Assembly: GCA_965205725.1 (NCBI GenBank)
Contig: OZ242189.1
Span: 2,170,001-2,234,000, forward strand
Direction: 5' to 3'
From: G965205725 sp965205725
Lineage (GTDB): Bacteria > Pseudomonadota > Gammaproteobacteria > Pseudomonadales > Halieaceae
DNA length: 64,000 bases
Under the pieces are notes generated by a model that did no database searches, had not been told where the DNA came from, and saw only the letters and a program-made list of their open reading frames with translations. The position numbers were made by a program, and so were the translations under genes. Below, in pieces: positions 1 to 6,614 of the stretch; the stretch's first letter is position 1; every line of letters begins with the position of its first letter.

Positions 1-806
1 GCCAGCACGACGTCTGCCTGCTCCCACAGGCCATGGCCCGTGGGGAAGTTCACACTTAAAGGATGCTCCGATGAGACAATGCCTTTGCCACTGCGGAACG
101 CCACAACCGGCGCCTGGCAAACTTCGGCAAGCGCCTGCACTTCGGCGCTTGCTTCCAGTGCACCGGAACCCACATAAATCAGCGGATTTTTCGCCGACCT
201 CAGCAACTCGACTGCGGCATCGACTGCCAGTTGATCCACTGGAGGCTTCCTGTAGGTCTGCTCAACTGGCAACAACTCTACTTCAGTTTCCAGCGCCATA
301 ATGTCCATGGACATTTCCACTTCCACTGGCCGTGGGCTGCCGGTGTTGAGCTGCTTGAACGCTTCGCGCACCAGACCGGGCGCATCGGTCGGATAGTCAA
401 TGCGCTCCGCCCATTTGGTGATATGGCGGATCATGCCAAGCTGATCATCAATCTCGTGCAGGTCACCATAGCCCTTGCCGATTGCAGTAGAGGGAATTTG
501 ACCCGAAACACACAGTACTGGCGAGTAGTTAGCCCAGGCGGTACACAAAGCACCGGCAGAATTGAGCAAGCCTGGCCCTGGCACCACCGAGTAAACACCC
601 ACTTTGCCTGTAGACTTGGCGTAACCATAGGCCATGTACGCCACCCCCTGCTCATGACGCGAATGTATCAGGCGAATGTTATCGCCCTCTTTATAAATAG
701 CGTCGAACAGGTGATCCAATTGGCCACCGGGCAGTGCAAAAATGGTATCGACGCCATTGACGCGCAATGATTTAACAATGGCTTCAGCGCCACTCATTCG
801 TGTCAT
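1..806 (-). CDS. Thiamine-pyrophosphate-dependent enzyme (acetolactate synthase/benzoylformate decarboxylase-like), 3' end outside the window
   Basis: The minus strand is open from an ATG at 806 to the window edge (about 268 residues). The N-terminal TPP-binding domain is clear: a G-V-D-T-I-F-A-L-P-G-G start, the catalytic glutamate in HSRHEQGVAYMA, and a PGPGLLNSAGAL loop, followed by the beginning of the central domain (NPLIYVGSGA). Family members carry out C-C lyase or ligase reactions on 2-keto acids; the substrate cannot be named because the C-terminal cofactor-binding half is missing. The start follows the stop of the 88-residue gene directly (TAA then ATG), and an alternative ATG lies 9 bp inside. 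It is the last visible gene of a four-gene minus-strand operon and presumably acts on the product made by the hydrolase and oxidoreductase upstream (inference). Confidence 0.85.
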   Translation of the reverse strand, partial: MTRMSGAEAIVKSLRVNGVDTIFALPGGQLDHLFDAIYKEGDNIRLIHSRHEQGVAYMAYGYAKSTGKVGVYSVVPGPGLLNSAGALCTAWANYSPVLCVSGQIPSTAIGKGYGDLHEIDDQLGMIRHITKWAERIDYPTDAPGLVREAFKQLNTGSPRPVEVEMSMDIMALETEVELLPVEQTYRKPPVDQLAVDAAVELLRSAKNPLIYVGSGALEASAEVQALAEVCQAPVVAFRSGKGIVSSEHPLSVNFPTGHGLWEQADVVL

Positions 807-1073
807 TTAGCGTGCTCCCCGTGCGCGAGCCGCTGCCTTCCTGGCGTGGCGACGGCGATATCGAATAAGAAAAAATGGAAAGCCAAGCAGGTAAACCCAC
901 ACCATGGGATTCACCAGTGCTTTACCCAAAGCAGACAGCACATCGTTGGGACTGACATACACTTTGCTTTGCAGCGATTGGCTTGCATGGCTATGAATAA
1001 TCAGGTGGTCTTTTTTGTACTCAAAGCGGCCGAACTCAAAGTCGATATCCGCCAACTTGCTTTTCACATGCAT
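807..1073 (-). CDS. Small single-span membrane protein, unknown function (88 aa)
   Basis: An 88-residue reading frame sits tightly between the hydrolase (11 bp gap) and the TPP enzyme (stop and start adjacent). Residues about 1-50 are soluble and polar. One hydrophobic segment lies near residues 52-70 (PMVWVYLLGFPFFLI), followed by a strongly basic tail rich in Arg and Ala, which by the positive-inside rule would be cytoplasmic. I do not recognise the family. Its position inside an otherwise enzymatic operon suggests a membrane anchor or assembly partner for one of the neighbouring enzymes, but nothing in the sequence proves this. Confidence 0.6.
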   Translation of the reverse strand: MHVKSKLADIDFEFGRFEYKKDHLIIHSHASQSLQSKVYVSPNDVLSALGKALVNPMVWVYLLGFPFFLIRYRRRHARKAAARARGAR

Positions 1074-1084
1074 GACTTATCTCT

Positions 1085-2266
1085 CTACCTTTTCTGTTTC
1101 TGGCTTTTCTTGAGCCGCCCGGTCGCCTGGGCATACTCGATGCGTTTTTCCAGTTGCCTGGATACATCACCCGGTTCCATTCCTGCTGGTGGGGTAAACT
1201 GACCGCGCTCGTATAGCCCGTCAAATACTTCCTTGCAGATTTCGATTTTCTCCACCAAAGCCCTGGGTGGCTTACCCGAGGGGAATCGATTTGGCGGGTA
1301 AATGGGATTGCTGTACAGCTCGCGGAAGCCTTCCGTGCGCACGTCAACCCAGCAGTTGTGATTGGTGCGCGTGCGATACTGACGCAAAGCTTCAATGTCG
1401 ATGGTGGCCGATAACACTTGCTCCGCAGGATACGGTGCTTCGCGTAAAACCATGCCGGTGTAGTCGATGGCAAAGGAATGACCAGGACAAAAAGCCTTGG
1501 GATAGAACTCGTAATTCACACTGCCCCAGTTTGAGCCCAACACATAGCACATATTGTCGTGCGCGCGTGCGCGACGGGTGAACATCCAGAAATCCCAGGG
1601 CTGAGAAACCCCTTCCAGTTCCTGAATCGCGCCGGGGTGACAAATGATCTCCGCACCGTTATAGCCCAATGCGCGGGACACTTCCGGCGTACAGCCATCG
1701 TGGCATGTCATGGTGCCCAACTTGCCAATCTCGGTATCAATGACCGGGAACAAATCTTTGATGCCACCACCAAAATGCTCACAATATTCATCGAAAATAT
1801 CGTGGGGGCTGGTGCCCAAACCAAGCGAGGCATTGATATGCCACTTGTGGTATTTCAATACAACTTCGCCAGTTGGTCCGACAATAAAATTGGTATTGAA
1901 CCAGCGGTCGGGAAATTCGGGAACCTGCTCAACCACACCGCCGCCGCAAATATAGATGCCGTATTGTTTGGCAATCTCTCCCAGTTGATCGATCTCCGGG
2001 CCCGGTATGGTAACTGCCTTTTTCATTTGGTCTTCAATGTTACTTTCGCCCTTGCCCGGCGTGCCGACTCCCTGCATAAAGTACTCGGGTAAAATGACCA
2101 GGCGCACCGGCACTTCCCAGAAATAGCCGACACCGAAATGAATCAAATTCACGACTCGGTCGAGATTTTTCTGAATACCCGCACGGTCTTCTGCGACTGT
2201 CACTTCCGGCTGCACAATCAACGCGGTGTAGGGGTCTACTCGTTCTCTCTTAGCCATGTCGCTCAA
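1085..2266 (-). CDS. Nitrilase-superfamily carbon-nitrogen hydrolase
   Basis: This 393-residue protein has the three catalytic blocks of the nitrilase superfamily: Glu61 in LVILPEYF, a lysine in the KYHKWH segment (138-143), and the nucleophile Cys188 in TMTCHDG. The sequence after the cysteine (PEVSRALGYNGAEIICHP) resembles aliphatic amidases and formamidases more than true nitrilases, so amide or carbamoyl hydrolysis is the better guess. It is longer than the 260-300 residue minimum of the family, with a C-terminal extension rich in Lys and Arg. It lies 9 bp after the FAD oxidoreductase stop and is certainly co-transcribed with it. The substrate is unknown; release of ammonia from an amide ahead of the TPP enzyme is an inference from context. 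Confidence 0.85.
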   Translation of the reverse strand: MSDMAKRERVDPYTALIVQPEVTVAEDRAGIQKNLDRVVNLIHFGVGYFWEVPVRLVILPEYFMQGVGTPGKGESNIEDQMKKAVTIPGPEIDQLGEIAKQYGIYICGGGVVEQVPEFPDRWFNTNFIVGPTGEVVLKYHKWHINASLGLGTSPHDIFDEYCEHFGGGIKDLFPVIDTEIGKLGTMTCHDGCTPEVSRALGYNGAEIICHPGAIQELEGVSQPWDFWMFTRRARAHDNMCYVLGSNWGSVNYEFYPKAFCPGHSFAIDYTGMVLREAPYPAEQVLSATIDIEALRQYRTRTNHNCWVDVRTEGFRELYSNPIYPPNRFPSGKPPRALVEKIEICKEVFDGLYERGQFTPPAGMEPGDVSRQLEKRIEYAQATGRLKKSQKQKR

Positions 2267-2275
2267 GCCTTTCAG

Positions 2276-3859
2276 TTAAAAATCAAAGTCGTCGTCTTCG
2301 TCAATAGCACCCATATCGTAGAGAATTTCTTTGGCTGCAATAGTGCCCATGCCGGCAATACCGCCACCGGGATGGCAGGAGGGGCCAGTCATATAGAAGT
2401 TTTTTACCGGCCCGCGGTAATTGGCGTAATTTGGGAAAGGACGAAACGCTCCCATTTGCGACAGAATGCGCTCGCCGCCTGTGGTCACACCCCGGTGAAA
2501 ACACAGGTTAGCCCGTTCCAGGCTGGGGCCGGTTTCTACATATTCCGCAAGAATATTGTCGTCAGACATATTAGTGGCGTAGTTGCGCAACTGATTAAGT
2601 AAAATCTTGCGGCAATAATCGGGGCCTATCGCCTCCCAATCTTCACCGCTGGCCAGGTCCACCGGTACAAACGTATCCATGATCAGGGTGTGTTTACCCT
2701 CGGGGGCTCGGGTTGGGTCCATGGTTGTCCAGGCTGCTGTCCACAAAAACGGATCAGACGGCGCCTGCCCGCCCGCAATTTCCAAATACTGCTTATCGAT
2801 ATCTGCCACAGTGCCAAACATGCGCTGGAACGCCGTTTTGTTCATATCCTCGCCGCCTTTAAAACAGGGGGCTTCATTGAGGGCGTAATGTACGCGGGCA
2901 ATGGTGATATCCCCGAACCTGAATTTGCGCACCATCTCTTTAAAGCCGACCGGCAGAGCATTGTCTTCAAAACCGTCGAGGAAGGTTTGAAACGGGTCCA
3001 GCGAACTCACTACCGCATGACGGGCGGTCACTTCATCACCATTCTCCAGACGCACGCCCCGGCATTCGCCATTCTCGGTAATAAATTTACGCACCGTTGC
3101 GCCGGTTATCACCTGGCCGCCGTTGTCATTGACATAGTTTTTTAACGCCTCGGACAACATGCCACTACCACCTTCGGGAATGGCCTGGCCGAAGTAATGG
3201 ATACTCGGAATCATTACATAAAAACCCTGCGCAGTAGCCAGTTGATCCGGCAGGGTTTGTGGCGCCATGGCCCAGCCGAGAATAAAGGCACGCACATGAT
3301 CGTTTTCAAAGTTTTCCAGGGTGAACTGGCGGGAACTGAGCTGGTAGTCACGCAGGCGTTGCAGACCTTCCGGATTATTTTCCAGGCCCTGAAACAAATA
3401 ACTGGGAGGTGATGGTGGCGCAAACATACTCTTGACAACACCGTCTTGGATTTCACCAAACTCGTCGTAAATTTGTTTGTAACGGCGGGCGTCAGCCCTG
3501 GAATACTCCGCTATGGAATCACAGGTTTTTTCTACGTCTTTATAGACAACAATGCCCGAGCCTTTATATTTGTTCGGGTGGCCAGTGATTTGATCCTCCG
3601 ACCAGATATATTTAAGACCGTATTTTTCCAACTCCGGTTTAAGTTCCTGGAAGTCGGGGTTGAGATGGATCCAAACATGGGAGGAGCCGAAGGGGTCGTG
3701 TTTATAACCAGGCAAGGTGAGCTCACGGGTCAGCACCCCGCCACCAACCCAGTCGTTACGCTCAACAACGAGCACTTTCAAACCGTTTTTCACCAGCATT
3801 GCTGCACAGGTCAGACCGTTGTGACCGGCACCGGCAATGATTACATCGTAGTCAGCCAT
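2276..3859 (-). CDS. NAD(P)/FAD-dependent oxidoreductase, phytoene-desaturase-like
   Basis: This 527-residue flavoprotein opens with a dinucleotide-binding motif (DVIIAGAGHNGL) and the VVERNDWVGGG segment typical of the CrtI/amine-oxidase fold. It ends with the second FAD-contacting block near MTGPSCHPGGGIAGMGTIAA. Its length fits CrtI-like and PYROXD2-like proteins. No carotenoid gene lies nearby, so it is probably a catabolic desaturase or oxidase rather than a pigment enzyme. It is the first gene of the minus-strand operon and its promoter must lie in 3860-4040, facing the GntR gene. The acidic tail (DEDDDFDF) is unusual. Start ATG at 3859. Confidence 0.85.
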   Translation of the reverse strand: MADYDVIIAGAGHNGLTCAAMLVKNGLKVLVVERNDWVGGGVLTRELTLPGYKHDPFGSSHVWIHLNPDFQELKPELEKYGLKYIWSEDQITGHPNKYKGSGIVVYKDVEKTCDSIAEYSRADARRYKQIYDEFGEIQDGVVKSMFAPPSPPSYLFQGLENNPEGLQRLRDYQLSSRQFTLENFENDHVRAFILGWAMAPQTLPDQLATAQGFYVMIPSIHYFGQAIPEGGSGMLSEALKNYVNDNGGQVITGATVRKFITENGECRGVRLENGDEVTARHAVVSSLDPFQTFLDGFEDNALPVGFKEMVRKFRFGDITIARVHYALNEAPCFKGGEDMNKTAFQRMFGTVADIDKQYLEIAGGQAPSDPFLWTAAWTTMDPTRAPEGKHTLIMDTFVPVDLASGEDWEAIGPDYCRKILLNQLRNYATNMSDDNILAEYVETGPSLERANLCFHRGVTTGGERILSQMGAFRPFPNYANYRGPVKNFYMTGPSCHPGGGIAGMGTIAAKEILYDMGAIDEDDDFDF

Positions 3860-4040
3860 GAGAACTCCAGGAACGAAGGATAATTATTAACCCCATTATT
3901 AAATTGGTCAAGGCCAAATATATGCTAAATTTAGGGCATAAATTATTTTATGCCCTCCTGATAAATATTATTTAATCCCATTAAATAATAAGCTAGACTT
4001 GCGAGCTATGCGGCGCAAACAGGCACGGCAGGAATAGTAG
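3860..4040. promoter_or_regulatory. Divergent promoter/operator region with two perfect inverted repeats
   Basis: This AT-rich 181-bp gap separates the FAD oxidoreductase operon from the GntR gene. A perfect 10-bp inverted repeat with a 4-nt spacer lies at 3933-3956 (AGGGCATAAA, TTAT, TTTATGCCCT). A perfect 11-bp inverted repeat with a CCC spacer lies at 3966-3990 (arms TATTATTTAAT and ATTAAATAATA). A direct repeat of ATTATTAA lies at 3883-3890 and 3895-3902. GntR/FCD regulators normally bind short palindromes next to their own gene, so these are the best operator candidates. Which repeat is bound is unknown. Confidence 0.6.
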
Positions 4041-4772
4041 ATGAGCGATAAGAAGAACACCCGCGGCCAGGTCAATGCCGTGGTCGACATTCTCGGTCGA
4101 CGTGTTGCCAGCAATCATTACCGTGAAGGGGAAACCTTGCCGATTGAGCAAGCGCTGGCCGGCAGTCTCGACGTGGGCCGCAATGCGCTGCGCGAAGCGG
4201 TCAAAGTACTCTCTGGCAAAGGGCTGATCTCAACGGCGCCACGGGCGGGCACGAAAATCCGCCCCCGCGAATTCTGGAACATGCTCGACCCCGATGTCCT
4301 GAAATGGCACTCGGAACCCGATATCGCCACTGACAGCTTTATGTTAGACCTGATTGAAGTGCGCCGCATCATTGAGCCAAAGGCTGCCGAACTGGCTGCG
4401 GTGCGCGGCAGCAAGGAAGCTATAGCCGCAATTATCGCCGCCTATGAAGCCATGGCCGACTCCGACGCGGCAGACTCGCAACGGGCAGACTCGCAACGGA
4501 TAGAGGCAGACATTCAATTTCACTCCGCCTTGTTAAAAGCCTCCGGCAATACAGTTTTGAACCACTTCCGCTATGCGATTGCCGCCTACCTGAATGCTCA
4601 CGCCAAACTCGGCCAGTCACTGGACAGCACCGAACACAGCGACGACCTTCAGCGGCATCAGAAAATTGCCTGGGCAATCGCGGGCGGCAAGGCCAAGACC
4701 GCTTATAGCCTCACCGTAGACATGCTCAATGCCAATCGCAGCCACTTTGAATTGAGCGGGAAGGTAAAATGA
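4041..4772 (+). CDS. GntR-family transcriptional regulator, FadR/FCD subfamily
   Basis: This 243-residue protein has an N-terminal winged helix-turn-helix (about residues 10-75; GETLPIEQALAGSLDVGRNALREAVKVLSGKGLI) and a C-terminal all-helical FCD ligand domain. In the FCD domain, LIEVRRIIEPKAAELAA and later His residues would form the metal and ligand pocket. FCD regulators usually respond to a sugar acid or other small carboxylate. It is transcribed away from the oxidoreductase-hydrolase operon and just upstream of a permease, so it probably controls both. An in-frame 15-bp tandem duplication at 4471-4500 gives ADSQRADSQR inside the FCD domain. An RBS-like AGGA precedes the ATG. Confidence 0.85.
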   Translation: MSDKKNTRGQVNAVVDILGRRVASNHYREGETLPIEQALAGSLDVGRNALREAVKVLSGKGLISTAPRAGTKIRPREFWNMLDPDVLKWHSEPDIATDSFMLDLIEVRRIIEPKAAELAAVRGSKEAIAAIIAAYEAMADSDAADSQRADSQRIEADIQFHSALLKASGNTVLNHFRYAIAAYLNAHAKLGQSLDSTEHSDDLQRHQKIAWAIAGGKAKTAYSLTVDMLNANRSHFELSGKVK

Positions 4773-4837
4773 AAACAGTTTTAGCTACCGGCACCAACAG
4801 CGGCCCTGGCCGGGCAGCGGCACCGCGAGGACACTGA
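4769..4837 (+). CDS. Possible 22-residue peptide between the regulator and permease genes
   Basis: A 22-codon frame starts with an ATG that overlaps the GntR stop (ATGA) and ends 2 bp before the DUF819 permease ATG, so it fills the gap exactly. The peptide (MKTVLATGTNSGPGR... ) has a short hydrophobic start followed by a Gly/Ala/Arg-rich end and matches no family I know. It may be a translational-coupling leader that carries ribosomes from the regulator to the permease, or the stump of a lost gene. The evidence is only the exact spacing. Confidence 0.25.
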   Translation: MKTVLATGTNSGPGRAAAPRGH

Positions 4838-4839
4838 CA

Positions 4840-5967
4840 ATGACACTCATCGCTAACGACAACATCTTCGCCCTGGGGGCGGTTTTATTCGGGCTGGCCT
4901 GGCTGGGTTTCTGGATTGACACCAGCCCCGTTGGCAGAAAAACTTCCGGAGTTGTGTGGGTGCTCGCTACTGGCATGTTACTTTCAAATCTCGGTTTTAT
5001 CCCCCTGCAAAGCCCCGCCTATGACTTTGTGGGCGGCTCCCTGGTTCCACTGGCAATTCCCCTGCTGCTACTAAAAGGCGACCTGCGGAAAATATTTCGT
5101 GAGAGCGGCGGCGTCATGATCACGTTTATAATCGCCAGCACTGCCACCGTTGCAGGTGCGCTGATCGGTTTTGCTCTCGTCGATATGGGAGACATTGGCC
5201 CCAAAGTCGCCGGTGTTTACACCGGCGGCTGGATAGGTGGCGCCGTCAATTTTCTTGCGGTGTCCAAGGCAGTGGAAATGACTGCCAGTGAATTCAGTGT
5301 AGCGATCAGTGCCAGCAGTGTCGTCAGTATGACGGCGTTGATGCTACTCATCGTTATTCCTTCACTACAGTTCGTCAGGAAGTTTTTTAAAGCCGCTGAG
5401 GAGCCAGAGTCCCCAATTACTCAGATGGACTTCGGCGATGCCGCGCCCACCATCAGGCTCACTCATATCAGCGGCGCACTGGCACTCAGTTTCGGCATTT
5501 GCGCGCTGGCATACTGGCTGGCGGAGATTACAGACATGAGCCAATACAGCATTCTGTTTATTACGCTTGTCACCATCGCTGTGGCGAATCTGTTTCCTCA
5601 ACAAATGGATGAACTTGAGGGCGAATTTGAAACAGGTATGTTGCTGATGTACTTATTCTTCGCTGTTGTAGGCGCGGGCACGGATGCGGTGACCTTTATC
5701 GACAACGCCCTGAACCTGTTTGTATTTGGCATGCTTATTATTCTCATTCATCTGGCAATCGTGCTGACTGGTGCCTGGCTGCTGAAGATCGACCTGGAGG
5801 AAGCTATCGTCGCCTCGGGAGCCGCGCTGGTCGGCCCCGCCGTCACGGCAGCCATCGCCATTTCCAAAGGCTGGAAGCACCTGGTGACGCCGGGCATCAT
5901 GTGCGGCATTTTCGGCTATGCCATCGCGACTTTTATCGGCGTGAGCATAACCGCATTTTTATCCTGA
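4840..5967 (+). CDS. DUF819 (YjcL-like) integral membrane protein, probable permease
   Basis: This 375-residue protein has about ten hydrophobic segments. It shows the DUF819 pattern: an N-terminal DNIFALGAVLFGLAWLGFW segment, a Gly-rich GVYTGGWIGGAVNFLAVSKA block near residues 125-145, and a repeat-like ASGAALVGPAVTAAIAISKGW near 325-345. The two Gly-rich blocks suggest inverted-topology repeats as in sodium/solute carriers. The family has no firmly established substrate as far as I know. It lies 67 bp after the GntR gene on the same strand and is likely the importer or exporter for the compound handled by the divergent operon (inference). Confidence 0.8.
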   Translation: MTLIANDNIFALGAVLFGLAWLGFWIDTSPVGRKTSGVVWVLATGMLLSNLGFIPLQSPAYDFVGGSLVPLAIPLLLLKGDLRKIFRESGGVMITFIIASTATVAGALIGFALVDMGDIGPKVAGVYTGGWIGGAVNFLAVSKAVEMTASEFSVAISASSVVSMTALMLLIVIPSLQFVRKFFKAAEEPESPITQMDFGDAAPTIRLTHISGALALSFGICALAYWLAEITDMSQYSILFITLVTIAVANLFPQQMDELEGEFETGMLLMYLFFAVVGAGTDAVTFIDNALNLFVFGMLIILIHLAIVLTGAWLLKIDLEEAIVASGAALVGPAVTAAIAISKGWKHLVTPGIMCGIFGYAIATFIGVSITAFLS

Positions 5968-6046
5968 ATAGCGGGATTACTATACATCACCATTTGCAGT
6001 TATCCTGTTTTTATACATAGATAATAATGAGTTATGGGGATTATTC

Positions 6047-6072
6047 CAGGCAAGTAAATCAGGCAAGTAAAT
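6047..6072. repeat. 13-bp perfect tandem duplication
   Basis: The unit CAGGCAAGTAAAT occurs twice in immediate succession, ending 5 bp before the left end of the MITE-like element at 6078. It lies in the 647-bp gap between the DUF819 gene and the first TonB receptor, which otherwise contains only the two elements listed next. Confidence 0.8.
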
Positions 6073-6077
6073 AGATA

Positions 6078-6240
6078 GAGCCCTTTGCGCGAAAGCCATT
6101 TCACCGGCATGCTGTCGTCGCCTAAAAGCGCCTACTGGTGGTAACATCGTACTCAATCGGTCATTTATACGCATAAGCTCCCTCATTCCGTGCGTTTTTG
6201 CCTGGCCTGAAAGCGACATCATCTTCCGGGCACAGGTCTC
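6078..6240 (-). mobile_element. MITE-like element, copy 1 (degenerate ends GAGACCTGTGCCCG / GAGCCCTTTGCGCG)
   Basis: The reverse complement of this 163-bp stretch aligns over nearly its whole length with 23125-23308. Shared blocks include CGCTTTCAGGCCAGGCAAAA, AATGACCGATTGA, GTAGGCGCTTTTAGG and GACAGCATGCCG. The ends are imperfect terminal inverted repeats starting GAGACCT on one side and GAGCCCT on the other. The second copy has much better ends, so this copy has decayed. There is no transposase gene. The GAGACCTTTGCA-type end resembles what I remember of IS5-family elements, so this is probably a non-autonomous derivative. It lies 374 bp upstream of a TonB-dependent receptor gene. Confidence 0.65.
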
Positions 6241-6375
6241 GGATAAACAAACATTTTAAACTTAAAATTATCATATTGGCCGAATTTAATCGGTGCTGTA
6301 ATCTGACCCCCTAACCACTTTTCGCAACTGCCGCGTGAGGTATTTGGGGTTCTGTTCGTTGTTCTTTAATAGTGA

Positions 6376-6482
6376 GAGACCTCAGCATAACCCCGGTTTT
6401 CCAGTATTTAGAAAATAAGGGCATTGATTTCATTGAAGAATTTTCCAGGAAATCATCAAAAATCGAGTTATGCTGAGGTCTC
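6376..6482. mobile_element. 107-bp MITE with perfect 16-bp terminal inverted repeats and a 5-bp target duplication
   Basis: The left end GAGACCTCAGCATAAC (6376-6391) and right end GTTATGCTGAGGTCTC (6467-6482) are perfect reverse complements. Identical AGTGA sequences flank the element at 6371-6375 and 6483-6487, as expected for a target-site duplication. The 75-bp interior has no reading frame that resembles a transposase. The first seven bases (GAGACCT) match the ends of the other element family in this window, but the interior is unrelated. It sits 132 bp upstream of the TonB receptor start and could influence its expression. Confidence 0.75.
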
Positions 6483-6614
6483 AGTGAACAAATCCATTTG
6501 TATGAATTATTCACAATATGCACCCCTGCAATTGGGTCATGGAGCCGGGATTGCTATATTACGATGATCTACCAGTAGCTTAATCGCTATATCACTGAAA
6601 ATAGGAAAACACCC

